A stretch of 64,000 bases of DNA from Chlorops oryzae (GCA_020466095.1 CM035806.1:95827315-95891314), one strand, 5' to 3'; numbered from the stretch's first letter, positions 1 through 11,085 are shown. The notes: generated by a model not told the origin, from the sequence alone. Numbers and translations: made by a program.

Positions 1-469
1 CTCGTCGGCTTCTTTATGGTAGTTCCTGTTACCAGGATAAGCAAAAGGCCCATATTAAGGGGACCTTCTGGTCTAGAATTTTTTGAAAATTGATTTTTTT
101 TTATATATTTCGGAAGAATTGACTTTTAAAAATATGGTGGCAAAGTTTCGTGAAGATATTGACAATATTTTCTTTGCATCAGCCGTTTTAGTAGGTAGAG
201 ACAGCAGACAGCGCGCTTGATCAATGCATGCATTGTCCGGTTTTTTTCATGTATATACAAAAAATAAACGAGTGAGAGAAAAAGTGATACATGGAATACA
301 TGGAAATTATACATAAATAAGTATGTAGTCCCCTTTTTAAGGGTAGGTAGGTAGGATTGATTTTTTTTTACCTGCGTTGATCAGTACAACTTTTCAAGTG
401 AACGAAGCAACATCGAGCATTTTTTTTATTTTTTCGAGCAGTTTTGTGAAATAAAATAAAACAAATAAT
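1..469. other. AT-rich flank, no gene seen
   Basis: No supported gene. The short open frame on the minus strand (126-314) has low-complexity composition and no recognisable domain. This stretch probably holds the upstream part of the Mutator-like element that follows, but I could not identify its terminus. Confidence 0.4.
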
Positions 470-1083
470 GGATAAAAAAAACAAGGCTGTAGTGGTCATA
501 AGCGACCATGCAATAAGGGAATCAAAAGCAATGTTAGAAACAATCGATATACTGTTGAAAATTCAACAAGTTTTACAAGCACGTCGGCGAAAAAATTAAA
601 AACAAATGCTCAATTGGATGTAACTGTCAATCCTACATTCCATTACGTTATTATGGATTTTGCAACGATATTTTTAACACTACAAAATTTACTAAGGTGT
701 ACAGATTACGATGGCTCAGTGGTTTTCGGTAAAAACGGAGAACGTGGAGTAGGATTTAAACTTTTATTTTGTCTTCGCCTTTGATTGATAAGGCATTTGA
801 AATCAACCCCCGACTTGTTTTAGCCATGAGAATGCTTGGAGTTGGGCTACAAGGTATACAAAATTTCTGCGGTATCATGGATCTTGGACAAGGGATTTGT
901 AATAGTACTTACTACAGCATCGTCGAAAACATGAGAATTGCAACTAAGGCCGTTACCGACATTATTTTTCAAAAGGCTGCGGAAGAAGAAATCGAATTGA
1001 ATAAAAAAGCAGGATTTCCAGCGGATGAACTTTCTGTGTCTGGTGATGGCTCTTGGGCGAAGCGCGGTTTCTCATCGCTTCTA

Positions 1084-2381
1084 ACAGGTTGGCTGATAAG
1101 TCCCCGGTCTAACAAAGAAAAACACATTTTTTTGTCAAAATTCGTTTTTATTATTCAACATAGTTCCCTTCAAGAGCGATACAACGATTATAACGACCTT
1201 CCAATTTTTTGATACCATTTTGGTAGTACTCCTTCGGTTTTGCCTCAAAATAGGCCTCAGTTTCGGCGATCACCTCTTCATTGCAGCCAAAATTTTTCCC
1301 TGCGAGCATCCTTTTGAGGTCTGAGAACAAGATAAAGTCGCTGGGGGCAAGATCTGGAGAATACGGTGGGTGGGGAAGGAATTCGAAGCCTAATTCATGA
1401 ATTTTTGCCATCGTTCTCAATGACTTGTGGCACGGTGCGTTGTCTTGGTGGAACAACACTTTTTTCTTCTTCATATGGAGCCGTTTTGCTGCGATTTCGA
1501 CCTTCAAACGCTCCAATGACGACATATAATATAATAGTCACTGTTGATGGTTTTTCCCTTCTCAAGATAATCGATAAAAATTATTCCATGTCCATCCCAA
1601 AAAACAGAGGTCATTACTTTGCCAGCGGACTTTTGAGTCTTTCCGCGCTTCGGAGACGGTTCACCGATCGCTGTCTACTCAGCCGACTGTCGATTGGACT
1701 CAGGAGTGTAGTGATAGAGCCATGTTTCATCCATTGTCACATATCGACGCAAAAACTCGGGTGTATTGCGAGTTAACAGCTGCAAACACCGCTCAGAATC
1801 ATCAACACGTTGTTGTTTTTGGTCAAATGTGAGCTCGCGCGGCACCCATTTTGCACAGAGCTTTTTCATATCCAAATATTGATGAATGATATGACCAACA
1901 CGTTCCTTTGATATCTTTAAGGCCTCTGCTATCTCGATCAACTTCATTTTACGGTCATTCAAAATCATTTTGTGAATTTTTTTGATGTTTTCGTCGGTAA
2001 CCACCTCTTTCGGGCGTCCACTGCGTTCACCGTCCTTCGTGCTCATTTCACCACGCTTGAATTTTGCATACCAATCAATTATTGTTGATTTTCCTGGGGC
2101 AGAGTCCGGAAATTCATTATCAAGCCAAGTTTTTGCTTCCACTGTATTTTTTCCCTTCAGAAAACAGTATTTTATCAAAACACGAAATTCCTTTTTTTCC
2201 ATTTTTTTCACAATAACAAAAGTTGCTTCACAAAAGACGCTCTATCTCACAAACTAATTAATTTACAGACGTCAAATTTTGACACGAATCATTTGAAGGT
2301 TGCCACTATATAAAAATAATATGCATTTAATACTAGCGACGCCATCTATGTGTCAGACCGGGGACTTATCAGCCAACATGT
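1084..2381 (-). mobile_element. Himar1-like mariner, copy 1 (irritans subfamily)
   Basis: A 1298-bp element bounded by TA dinucleotides (1082-1083 and 2382-2383). The left inverted repeat starts ACAGGTTGGCTGATAAGTCC and runs on for 27 bp; the right is its complement with one difference in the outermost bases (ACATG for ACAGG). To my knowledge this terminus is that of Himar1 from Haematobia irritans. It inserted into the Mutator-like transposase gene after the GFSSL codons. Confidence 0.95.
1151..2202 (-). pseudogene. Himar1-like mariner transposase, two disabling lesions
   Basis: DNA transposase of the mariner family, acting in the nucleus by cut-and-paste into TA sites. ATG at 2202 begins MEKKEFRVLIKYCFLKGKN, matching Himar1. 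The N-terminal helix-turn-helix DNA-binding half and the catalytic DD34D aspartates are all visible (TMDETW; HQDNAPCH; PYSPDLAPSD). Full Himar1 length is about 348 residues. Two lesions are clear: a TAG at 1675-1677 replaces the Trp after the QSAE motif (residue about 176), and 5 extra bases near 1530 (repeated ATAAT) shift the frame before the LERLKVEIAAKR block. The remainder reads cleanly to the expected GNYVE end at 1151. Confidence 0.93.
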
Positions 2382-2690
2382 TAGGTATTGTCTCAATAAT
2401 AGGGAAATACAGCAATAAAATTTTGGACGTCGTTACTTAAAGCAGTATATGTCAAGGTTGCTCTATATGGAGAGGCAAGGAGAATACGATTGAATATGAA
2501 GCGTGGTATGATGACCATCAAGAAAAATGTAGTGCGAATCATACCGGTAGTGCTGGTAAAATGGAGGTAGATGGCGTCATAGAAATTTTTCAGAGATCTC
2601 AAGAGTTATACGGCGTTATATATGCAAATTATATTGGAGACGGCGACACAAAAACGTTCAAGTCCTTATTGGACGCTAATCCTTACGATG

Positions 2691-2762
2691 ATGATTTTAT
2701 AGTTCACAAAAAAGAATGTGTTCTGCATGATTTTATAGTTCACAAAACAGAATGTGTTCTGC
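2691..2762 (+). repeat. 36-bp in-frame tandem duplication in Mutator-like gene
   Basis: Two adjacent 36-bp units (2691-2726, 2727-2762) differ at one base. Each encodes the DFIVHK(K/T)ECVLH segment, so the duplication adds 12 codons without breaking frame. It lies directly before the breakpoint to the R1-clade sequence. Confidence 0.85.
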
Positions 2763-2765
2763 ATG

Positions 2766-3667
2766 TAAGGGTCTTCAGAGTGCCTTGTCACAAATCGCCG
2801 CAAGTCATCTTCTTTTGCGAACCTTATAACACGTTTGTAGTCCTTGCGTAAACTGCGATACTGGATTATCATATTTTCCCGCAGCTCATGATTCACCTCT
2901 CTCTGTAGCCTCTTTCTGTATCTGTTCAGGCATCTACGCTTATTTTCAAGTTCTGTAGTCCACCTTGAGCTTATGCGTTTAACAGAAGGAGTGTTAGGCA
3001 CCAGTACTTGATCTTCTGTACGATTTAGTGCCTCTCTTATTTCAGTGACCCTCTCATGACTGCTTATGTTATCAAAAGCGGCTATTTCATAAATGCTCTC
3101 AATTTCTTTTCTGGCAATATGCTGAAAACGATGCCAGTTTGCCGTGTTTGTTTTCCATCGTGGACGCTCGTTCGGAGTCATTTCTCGGTTATTTGCGGTT
3201 AGACGGATATCTTTTGGGTTGTGGTCACTAAGGTGGCAGCTCTGTTTAACACTCCAATTTGTCTGGAAATTTGTGAGTAACCTAGTATTACCAATTGTTA
3301 CATCTATATCGCTAACTTCATTTGAACTTTCTAATGTGTACTCTCCGTACGCCTCATTAATTGCAAACAGCTCTTTTGTTAGCATCCATTCTGTTAGCAC
3401 TTCTCCTATTGTGCAGCTCTCTGATCTCTCAGCATGCTGGTCATCGATAACAACTGCTGCCTTGCAGTTTCCATCAGTGTAGACTCGCATCGCGGGCGGT
3501 ATGCCTCTAACTTCCCGCTTGCCACTCGTATTGAGAGCTGAATATGGTTCCTGCAACAGCACTTCTGAGTAATTTTGTTCCCGCCTCATCACACCCACTA
3601 AACCCGTCGCCTCATAACCACCCCCGCAATTAATTTGAAGCAATCGCATCATGTTAATGTCGGGCAT
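2766..3667 (-). pseudogene. R1-clade ORF2 fragment: APE-type endonuclease
   Basis: N-terminal apurinic-type endonuclease of a non-LTR ORF2, which would nick the target DNA. Visible motifs are LLQINCGGG at the start, LLQEPY (catalytic Glu), SDIDVTIGN and CHLSDHNP (catalytic Asp-His). Spacing between the Glu motif and SDIDVT is shorter than usual, so an internal deletion is likely (the expected GDFNA-type block is missing). The linker RFAKEDDLRRFVTRHSEDPY leads towards the RT domain but is cut at 2766; residues beyond that are antisense Mutator-like sequence. ATG at 3667 overlaps the end of ORF1, as is common in this clade; a second ATG at 3652 is possible. Confidence 0.75.
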
Positions 3668-4937
3668 TCCTCCTTGCGGCTATCATTGCATATACCAGGC
3701 AGTTTTCAGACATCATATGATGTGCTGCTGGCTGCCCTTTGATCGCACACGTCCTGCAGTGCACCGAATTTTTGCAGGTTCGTTCTGCATGTCCAGGCTC
3801 ACCACATCGTCTACTAACCTCCTGTTTATAGTGGCACTCAGAAACCCTGTGGTCCAGACTTAGGCACCTGAAGCACCCAAGGACCGTTGATCTGGTTCCT
3901 ACTACAAACGAAAAGTAGCCGTAGTAGCACCGACCTCTCTCCATAATTTTTCGGGCGAACCTTGGCTCAATTTCTAAAACGATGTTTGTAGTTGCATCAG
4001 GTTCTGCCTCCCATGGTTTTGATTGCAGCTTCACGCCCTTTTCGAATTTCAATTTTTGGAATTCTTCCTTGAAATTGTACTCGAACGGTCCTTCCATAAA
4101 TTTTTCGGCAGTAATGATTTTGTGAACCCTCCTTACGACCACCGTTTCGCCCTGTGTCCTGTTTGCCTCCACTTCAAGGCACTCTTCTGCAAATTTTGAA
4201 TTCACGCGTCAAACTTCCCTCTCGCTGCCGATGGTGCACGGAGGACCGCACCACCACGCTTGATCGGCCATATGTCGTGCACCCTGACGCCTAGTGCTGG
4301 TGCCACCTTTGTCTGCACTTTTTTCGCGACCTCTTCCGGCGTTTCTTTGGGGTCTCGGCTTTTAACCACCACTGACCAGGTCTCAGCGGGTTTTGGGATG
4401 TCCCTCCTCATCACCTGTTGTGTTCCTACTTGAACCACTAGCAGCCCTTTCGTCTGCCCTGCGGTGTCTCTTCGCATTCAACTTCCTCAGTTTTTCTTCC
4501 AGTCAGGCCTTCTGGTCTACAAGGGCCATCATCAGTGCTTCAAACCTATTTTCCGCACTGATTGCGAGTTTAATATCTGCTGCCTCAGATATAACACCAA
4601 CCAAACCTAAATCTACGGCGCTTACCGCCTTGTCGCCGGCCGCAGATTTACTCGGTTCCTCAACAGGTTTACTGCTCAACTGCTTTCGCTTTTCATCCAG
4701 TTTGCCGCCCAGCCCCCTTTCCGGCGATGCCCTAGGAGTGCCCCTTGAGCTACTTTTGGGACCAGCAGCTTTCTTCTTCGCCGTATTTCTTTTAAGCTTC
4801 GGCGACGGTATGCCCGAGGACTCAACGTCCGACGAAACCATAGACGCCTTCACTGAACTTATGTCGTCACAGTCCGTCAGACTTATGTCTGACGCCACGC
4901 CCACCGAGGCGGCAACTTTTTTGGCCCTTGTAGCCAT
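3654..4937 (-). pseudogene. R1-clade ORF1 (gag-like, CCHC zinc knuckles), frameshifted
   Basis: RNA-binding ORF1 protein of an R1-clade element. A Lys/Ser-rich N-terminus starting at an ATG near 4937 (MATRAKKVAASVG) is followed by a middle domain and three C-terminal zinc knuckles: CFRCLSLDHRVSEC, CGEPGHAERTC and CRTCAIKG...HHMMSENC. Frame changes near 4490 and near 4204 split it into three pieces, so it is a pseudogene. Order and end agree with ORF1 directly preceding ORF2 at 3667. Confidence 0.75.
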
Positions 4938-4939
4938 TA

Positions 4940-5611
4940 CTGTCCTTTCCGGACCACTCACGTCTTTGACACTGTGTTTTTGGGCACTTTTTTCAGGGGC
5001 TTTCACTTGGCACTAAAAATTGAACTGGTCCAGGAGTGACCAGTTTTGGACCACTTTTTCTTTCACTGGGTATGAACACTGACCCTAATAGGGCACTCGG
5101 TGGCACTCACCCGGCTACTCTACTTGCTAGCCACAGGGTTTTTCTGCACTTTTGGAGATTTTGCTCTCTCTTGTGTTCCAGTCACTTCGGATCTGCTTTT
5201 CATTATTTTTCCATTGCACTATTGGGACGTAGCTTGCGCTTTGGGTCAAAATCACAACTGGTCCAATTGGGACCACTTTCGGTACTACTTTCGAACCAGT
5301 GTTTTCCCTAGTGGGGTGGTTTCAATGTAAACACTAAAGGGACCACTTTGGTTACTAGTCCACTTTGGACCAGTCCAAGGACCACTTCACTTCACTCTCA
5401 CTAGTGGGGCACTTCCAGGTGTGACTCTTATGTAGACAAGCAAAAATTTTGTCTTTGTCTATTCTCACTCGCACTCACTACCCTTATGGGATTTCCCAAA
5501 AGTCTGTCTTTGTCCTATCTCTGTCGCACTTATGGCACTAGTCAAAGCAAAAATTCGGCACGGAGCTCACTTTTAAGTCGGCCGACCGCGGCGGCTGTCC
5601 AAACTCGACTG
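4940..5611 (-). other. Leader region of R1-clade element B
   Basis: No coding potential that I trust. The stretch is rich in dispersed copies of a GGACCACTTT / TGGTCC word in both orientations (for example around 5045, 5255, 5340-5390) and ACTAGTGGGGCAC-like words. It sits between the 17-bp target-like sequence and ORF1, where the 5' untranslated region and internal promoter of element B would be. Confidence 0.4.
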
Positions 5612-5628
5612 GTAGTAGATAGGGACAT
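5612..5628 (-). repeat. Target-site duplication of R1-clade element A (28S-like), 3' copy
   Basis: The 17-bp word ATGTCCCTATCTACTAC (minus strand) occurs here and, identically, at 7411-7427. The two copies exactly bracket R1-clade element A. From memory, TGTCCCTATCTACTA is also the 28S rDNA sequence at the R1 insertion site, so this is probably a target duplication. Confidence 0.7.
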
Positions 5629-5759
5629 TGGATTTGATTTGCGTTAGTTCCCACACGAACAGTGCATTACCCACGTTGCTTCATCCTCTGATTTCCAGCT
5701 CTCGTGTTTCCTCCTGAAGACACAGCCACCACGTTTCAGCCAAACAGGCTCCTCAACCA

Positions 5760-7410
5760 TTATCAGGCAGGACCGAGGTCCTGGGGCTCCTGATACCCGT
5801 GGTACCGATTTATCTTGGTCTCGGGTGGAACTGCCGTTTCTCTTTCACATTTCATCTGTTCTCTCGTGAACAAGTGCATTTCTTTTCCAAAAAGCTGCAT
5901 TTGCAAAATTATCGAGGCTCTCTGTACTCTTCTTCGACTGCAGAATTTTTGAGACGTTCCATTCACCAGCTTCTCTCCTTGTCTTAAGTGCCTCCAGGTT
6001 GCGTAGATCTGCGTAATTATTGCACTCACATAAAATGTGCAACGCATCCTCGGTCGGTTCGCCGCAACTGCAAATCTCGCTGCGGTTTAGTCCTCGCTGA
6101 TACAAAAACAGGGCAAAAGACCCATGTCCGGTAAGGAGAAACCCACATCTCATCGAAAATCCAAAATTCGGTTTTTTGAAAGGAAAATCCGCCTCCGGGA
6201 TGAAACGGAATGTATTCCTTTCAGATGATCTTCCAAGCCAGCGGCTACGCCATGACTCCAGCGCATGCTGCATTAGTCTCACTTTTATTTGGGTCCCGGT
6301 TAGTTCGGCTATTTCATTCAGGCTTATCCATTCGTCGTCTGTTAGCGGCAACTGCTTGCTCGTTTTGTATATAAGCGTTCGTCTTTTAAGCTCCAAGTCG
6401 AGAGGCAGTGCTCCCGCCAGTACCTGCAGGTCATCCGTTGCCACTGTTCAACACACCGGAAGACACGCAAGCAGCATCACTCTCTGGCATGATAAAATGC
6501 ATCGCTTACCATACACCAGGTTCCCCAAGTGGGACCATATTGGTGCACCATAGGTGGCGCCCTTATATATGGCTCTAAATGCTCTCCGCCGGAGTCCCCA
6601 GTCCACTCTTAGTACTCTGCGTATCATACCGACACCCGCAGTGAGTTTCAGCGTCAGCTCCTTAACATGCGGAAGAAAATTCAGTCTTTCGCCTACCGCA
6701 ATTCCCAGATAGCGGGATACGGATGTGTCTGATTTCAGACTAAAGAGGACGTACCTGGCACTCCGCTGCTGACCCTGGGGGATGCCGGGTACGTCGATTT
6801 ATATGTCCGTTTGCGCGACGATAATTCGGATTTATGTACTTAGTTTTTATTTAAAAAAGTAAAGGTTTTTTTTATTCTTTTTATTTTGTTTTAGTTTCAA
6901 ATTAATTTTGGTTTTATTTTTGATTTTAACTCCAATCACTTCACCTTTTGATTTTTAATTACTTTTTAAGTTGGAATTTTTTTTCTTTTAATTTTAACGT
7001 TTTTGCCGACGCATGAGCGAGTTGTTTACGCGAAGAGAACTTTTTCGACAGTGAAGAGGGCAGCGCGCAGTCCTCCCAGGCAGCGCTGCCGGTTAGCGCC
7101 GTCGAACGCGAAAAGGGTACTCACTAAGTTTGGTTATTTTGCCGTTCTTTAAAGCCCCGGCTTCAAAGTGGCTACGGCGAAAAACCAACAGGATGTATAC
7201 CGTAAACTATGGTCCGCGCATTTCTTAATTGGTGGACGCGCCGCACTAAGTCTTCCTTTAGGCAACAAGTGGTGAGTTTTTGAGGCTGAGACCTCAACTC
7301 CTACCGATTTGCCCCAGTTAATTACAATTCGAATTAGCTCGCTGCCTTTCCGCTCCAACTCTAATGTTGATCTGCCTTCAACTAGTAGTAAAAGGTCATC
7401 TGCGAAGGCC
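5760..7410 (-). pseudogene. R1-clade ORF2 fragment: RT palm/thumb and C-terminal CCHC
   Basis: Reverse transcriptase remnant. It opens at AFADDLLLLVEG (catalytic FADD), continues through VGVEVSASKT, and after an interposed non-coding block (about 6790-7190) resumes with SRYLGIAVGERLNFLPHV and GVGMIRRVLRVDWGLRRR. The C-terminal domain (6444-5845) holds the Cys-rich motif CSCGEPTEDALHILCEC. Frames change at least twice (near 7150 and 6445), so the copy is inactive. Confidence 0.75.
6790..7148. other. AT-rich block interrupting the R1-clade RT
   Basis: About 360 bp with no coding similarity, T-rich in 6835-7000, lying between RT palm and thumb coding segments that should be contiguous. It is likely a small insertion, but I could not define ends or a target duplication. 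Confidence 0.35.
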
Positions 7411-7427
7411 GTAGTAGATAGGGACAT
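7411..7427 (-). repeat. Target-site duplication of R1-clade element A, 5' copy
   Basis: Identical to the 17-bp copy at 5612-5628. The open frame running through it from 7475 is therefore host-flank sequence fused to the truncated RT and not genuine RT coding. Confidence 0.65.
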
Positions 7428-7754
7428 AAGTCCATGTGGGGGTTTACGTGGCTCTACACATGTGTTTAAAGTCACGGTTACATATTATGGGGAAGATATA
7501 AGCGCCTTACCATTGCCTCATTGGACACAGTTCCCCCGGTACCAGTGTGAAAAGGTGTTTTCTGAACAGCTTTTTCCCTCTGGTGTAGGCGCGGCCTATC
7601 TAAACCTCTGCATGCTCATATGGGTCGCAGCACCCGTCTGATTTAGTGCAACTCCACACACAGCCTACACTGGGCTGTACCTGTGTATATTTGGGTTCAA
7701 ACCACAGCCACTACGATCTCCCACAGGGGGGCCACCTCAATTGACCTGGCCCAA
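7428..7754. other. Unassigned sequence between R1-clade and hAT-like fragments
   Basis: No gene recognised. GC is higher than in the neighbours. I could not match it to a family; it may be the old target locus of the R1-clade insertions. Confidence 0.3.
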
Positions 7755-8335
7755 TATTTCAAATCAATCTAGTCATAATTGCTTTTCGAGACGAAAAACA
7801 AGTGGATTTTTCAATTCAAAGTTATGTTTTGTTGTGTATACGAAAATCCGGATTGAGTTGTTTTAGAAAAGCCTTTATATCGTGAAAGAGGTTTGTGCTA
7901 CAGTTCTGAGGTTTGATATTTTCTGCACAGGATTGATTGGCCTGCCATTTAAGATATCGATATAGAAAAAGAAGCTGTTAATGGTTGTGTTATTTTCATT
8001 TAAACTCAAAAAATAATGAAAATTTTATATAAATTTTTCAATTTTTTGACTTTGAGCATCATTTTACACGATTCATTTAAAGATTTTATAATAATTTTTT
8101 ATATAATATTGAAGAATGATGTTTAAAAAATACAAAAGTTTTTTAAATTTTAAAAAAGCTTAAGCTACCTTGGAGAAAAATGAGTTTAAATGAAACAATG
8201 GTGCTAAAAAATTCAAACGCGATTTTCTCGAAATCCTTACGTGATTTTTTTGATATTTTTCAATTATTCAGCAGTCCAAAATCTACTAGAGCCACTATTC
8301 AAACTCAAATGGAGGATTTCATTGTCGACCAGTGT
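7755..8335 (+). repeat. Diverged fragment of the hAT-like transposon arm
   Basis: Shares ordered similarity with the right arm of the 35542-57059 transposon: AATATTTCAAATCAATCTAG and AAAAACAAGTGGATTTTTCA occur at both 7755-7850 and 56297-56370, and GACTTTGAGCA and TTTTTTTGATATTxTTCAATTAT follow in the same order (8050-8275 against 56598-56815). It is non-coding and an independent, older copy. Confidence 0.7.
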
Positions 8336-8339
8336 TATT

Positions 8340-9748
8340 GGTTCTGAACTTAAGTTTTTCATTTTTAAGCTTTTAATTTTAGATTTTCAATTTTAGTTTC
8401 TGAATTTTATATTTTCAATTTTAAAATTTTAATTTTAGTCTTTCAATTGTAGTTTCTGAGTTTTGTTGTTTATTTTAGTTTCTGAATTTTAGATTTTCAA
8501 GTTTAGTTTTTAAATTTTAGAATTTTAATTTTAGATTTTTTATTTTCGTTTTTAATTTTAGTTTTTGAATTATTTTTTCTGAGTTTTAGTTTTAAGTGTT
8601 TGTTTTTGAATTTCTTAATTTAAGGCTTTTTATTTTAGTTTCTCAATTTTAGTTTCAGAGCTTTAGTTTCTTGATGTTTCTGAATTTAGGGTTTAATTTT
8701 AGTTTTTCAATATTAGTTTTCGATTTTAGTTTTCGAAATTTAGTTTCTTAATTTTAGTTTCTGAATTTTTTGTTTTTTATTTGGTTTTTTAATTTTAAAT
8801 TTTAAATTTGGTTTTTAATTTTAATTTCTGAATTTTAGGTTCTTAGCTTTAGTTTCTTAATTTTAGTTTTTTATATATATGTTTTTTATTTAAGATTGTT
8901 AAGCTTGGTTTTAAATTTTGGGTTTTTAATATAAGTTCTTAATTTGAGTTTTTTAATTTAAGTTTTTCAGTTTTGCTTTTCAATTTCAAAATTTTAATTT
9001 AAAAATTTTAAATTTGGGTTTTAATATTAGTATTTCAATCTTGGTTTCTGAATTTTAGTTTTTGAATTATAGGTTCTTAATTTCAGTTTTTCAATTTTAG
9101 TTTTTTAATTTTTTTTTCTGAATTTTAGTTGTTCATTTCAGTGTTTAAATTTTGGGTTTTAAATTTTAGATTTTAGTTTTTCCAATTTAGTTTTAGCTTC
9201 TTAATTTTAGTTTCTTTTGTTCAGTTTCTGAATTTTACGGTTGAATTTTACTTTTTCAATTTAAGTTTTTGAATTTCAGATTTTAATTTTAGTTTCCAAG
9301 TTCTAGTTTCTTTATTTTAGTTTTTAAAATTGTGTTTTTTATTTTAGCTTAACAATTTTAGTTTTTCAATTTTAGTTTCACAATTTAAGTTTCTGAACTT
9401 AACTTTTTCAATTTTAGAATTTAAATTTCAGTTTTTAAATTTTTGTTTTTTAATTTTAGTTTCTTAGAGTTCGTTTTAAAATTTTTGTTTTTCAATTTAA
9501 GAATTTTAATTTTAGATTTTTACTTTTGATGTTAAATTCTAGTTTTCGAATTTTGGGTCCTGAATTTTAGTTTTTGAATTTTAGTTTCTTAATAGTTGTT
9601 TCGGACATTTAGTTTTCACATTTTACTTTCTTAATATTAGTTTCTTAATTTAAGATTTTAATTTTCGTTTTTAATTTTATTTTCTGAATTTAAGTTTTAC
9701 ACTTTAAGGTTTTAATTTTAGTTTCTGAACTTTAGTTTTTGAATTTTA
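8340..9748. repeat. Degenerate TTTTAG(TTTCTGAA) tract, left part
   Basis: About 1.4 kb of loosely periodic sequence built of words such as AATTTTAGTTTCTGAATTTTAG with an 11-13-bp beat and many indels. No open frame of interest. The same tract resumes at 14317 after the Harbinger-like insertion. Confidence 0.85.
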
Positions 9749-10037
9749 GAGCCAATTTCACCAAAGGCATTTAATTTTAATCACACATTGGCTATTAACT
9801 ACGGATTTAATTTTTATCCCATTTCACCAAATCCAAAATTCAATAACGCAGAAGTACGGCAGCACCTTTTTTTTATTGCAACACCGTCGTAATCAGCTGA
9901 TTACAAGCAAAATATAACAAATGAATGAAAAATGTCAATATAATACCCAGCAAGGATTTCCATAAACTTAACAGGTTGGCTGATAAGTCCCCGGTCTAAC
10001 AAAGAAAAACACATTTTTTTGTCAAAATTCGTTTTTA

Positions 10038-11085
10038 TTATTCAACATAGTTCCCTTCAAGAGCGATACAACGATTATAACGACCTTCCAATTTTTTGAT
10101 ACCATTTTGGTAGTACTCCTTCGGTTTTGCCTCAAAATAGGCCTCAGTTTCGGCGATCACCTCTTCATTGCAGCCAAATTTTTTCCCTGCGAGCATCCTT
10201 TTGAGGTCTGAGAACAAGAAAAAGTCGCTGGGGGCCAGATCTGGAGAATACGGTGGGTGGGGAAGCAATTCGAAGCCTAATTCATGAATTTTTGCCATCG
10301 TTCTCAATGACTTGTGGCACGGTGCGTTGTCTTGGTGGAACAACCCTTTTTTTTTCTTCATATGGGGCCGTTTTGCCCGCGATTTAGACCTTCAAATGCT
10401 CCAATAACGACATATAATAGTCACTGTTGATGGTTTTTCCCTTCTCAAGATAATCGATAAAAATTATTCCATGCCCATCCCAAAAAACAGAGGCCATTAC
10501 TTTGCCAGCGGACTTTTGAGTCTTTCCACGCTTCGGAGACGGTTCACCGATCGCTGTCCACTCAGCCGACTGTCGATTGGACTCAGGAGTGTAGTGATAG
10601 AGCCATGTTTCATCCATTGTGACATATCGACGCAAAAGCTCGGGTGTATTGCGAGTTAAAAGCTGCAAACACCGCTCAGAATCATCAACACGTTGTTGTT
10701 TTTGGTCAAATGTGAGCTCGCGCGGCACCCATTTTGCACAGAGCTTTTTCATATCCAAATATTGATGAATGATATGACCAACACGTTCCTTTGATATCTT
10801 TAAGGCCTCTGCTATCTCGATCAACTTCATTTTACGGTCATTCAAAATCATTTTGTGAATTTTTTTGATGTTTTCGTCGGTAACCACCTCTTTCGGGCGT
10901 CCACTGCGTTCAGCGTCCTCCGTGCTCATTTCACCACGCTTGAATTTTGCATACCAATCAATTATTGTTGATTTTCCTGGGGCAGAGTCCGGAAACTCAT
11001 TATCAAGCCAAGTTTTTGCTTCCACTGTATTTTTTCCCTTCAGAAAACAGTATTTTATCAAAACACGAAATTCCTTTTTTTCCAT
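10038..11085 (-). pseudogene. Himar1-like mariner transposase, copy 2, disabled
   Basis: Same transposase as copy 1. ATG at 11085 starts MEKKEFRV; the catalytic Asp motifs TMDETW, HQDNAPCH and YSPDLAPSDF are intact. Unlike copy 1 it keeps the Trp after QSAE. A TAA stop at 10384-10386 (residue about 234, after EHLKV) and a 1-bp insertion a few bases later (GCCCGCG against GCTGCG in copy 1) separate the last 107 codons. Lesions differ from those of copy 1, so the two copies decayed independently after insertion. Confidence 0.93.

Larger units (their letters stand above)
470..2765 (+). pseudogene. Mutator-like transposase pseudogene, split by a mariner
   Basis: Two stretches of the insect 'Mutator-like transposase domain' family lie on either side of the mariner at 1084-2381. 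The left part (about 600-1083) contains the STYYSIVENM and VSGDGSWAKRGFSSL blocks. The right part (2384-2765) contains GSAGKMEVDGVIEIFQRS, YIGDGDTKTF and KKECVLH in the order expected for the family. The GDG..KRGFSS and GDGD..F aspartates fit the family's catalytic core; this is family knowledge, not tested here. The frame is broken before the mariner (stop and shift near 780) and after it (stop near 2437). The gene stops abruptly at about 2765, where minus-strand R1-clade sequence starts, so the C-terminus is missing. Clearly dead. Confidence 0.7.
2766..5611 (-). mobile_element. R1-clade non-LTR retrotransposon, 5' portion (element B)
   Basis: Minus-strand non-LTR element with, in order, a 5' leader (about 5611-4940), ORF1 with three CCHC knuckles, and the endonuclease-bearing N-terminus of ORF2. 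ORF2 breaks off at 2766 before the reverse transcriptase core. Because target-primed reverse transcription normally preserves the 3' end, loss of the 3' half implies a later rearrangement at 2765/2766. The 5' boundary is set by the 17-bp target-like sequence at 5612-5628 shared with element A. Confidence 0.65.
5629..7410 (-). mobile_element. R1-clade non-LTR retrotransposon, 5'-truncated (element A)
   Basis: Minus-strand insertion of 1782 bp starting in the reverse transcriptase at the FADD motif and running to a 3' end at 5629. It is flanked by identical 17-bp copies of a sequence resembling the 28S rDNA R1 target. Five-prime truncation at an RT position with intact 3' end and a target duplication is the normal outcome of target-primed reverse transcription. 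Element B follows immediately downstream in the same orientation. Confidence 0.75.

Noticed and set aside
2666..2765. End of the open frame 3667-2666 as part of R1-clade ORF2
   Set aside because: Below 2766 the frame reads antisense Mutator-like sequence; the fusion is accidental.
7428..7475. Upstream part of the frame containing the FADD motif as RT coding
   Set aside because: It lies outside the 17-bp target duplication, so it is flank read through by chance.
7685..7705. GGTTTGAACCC (minus strand), like a tRNA B box
   Set aside because: No matching A box, acceptor stem or cloverleaf nearby, so no tRNA or tRNA-derived SINE is supported.
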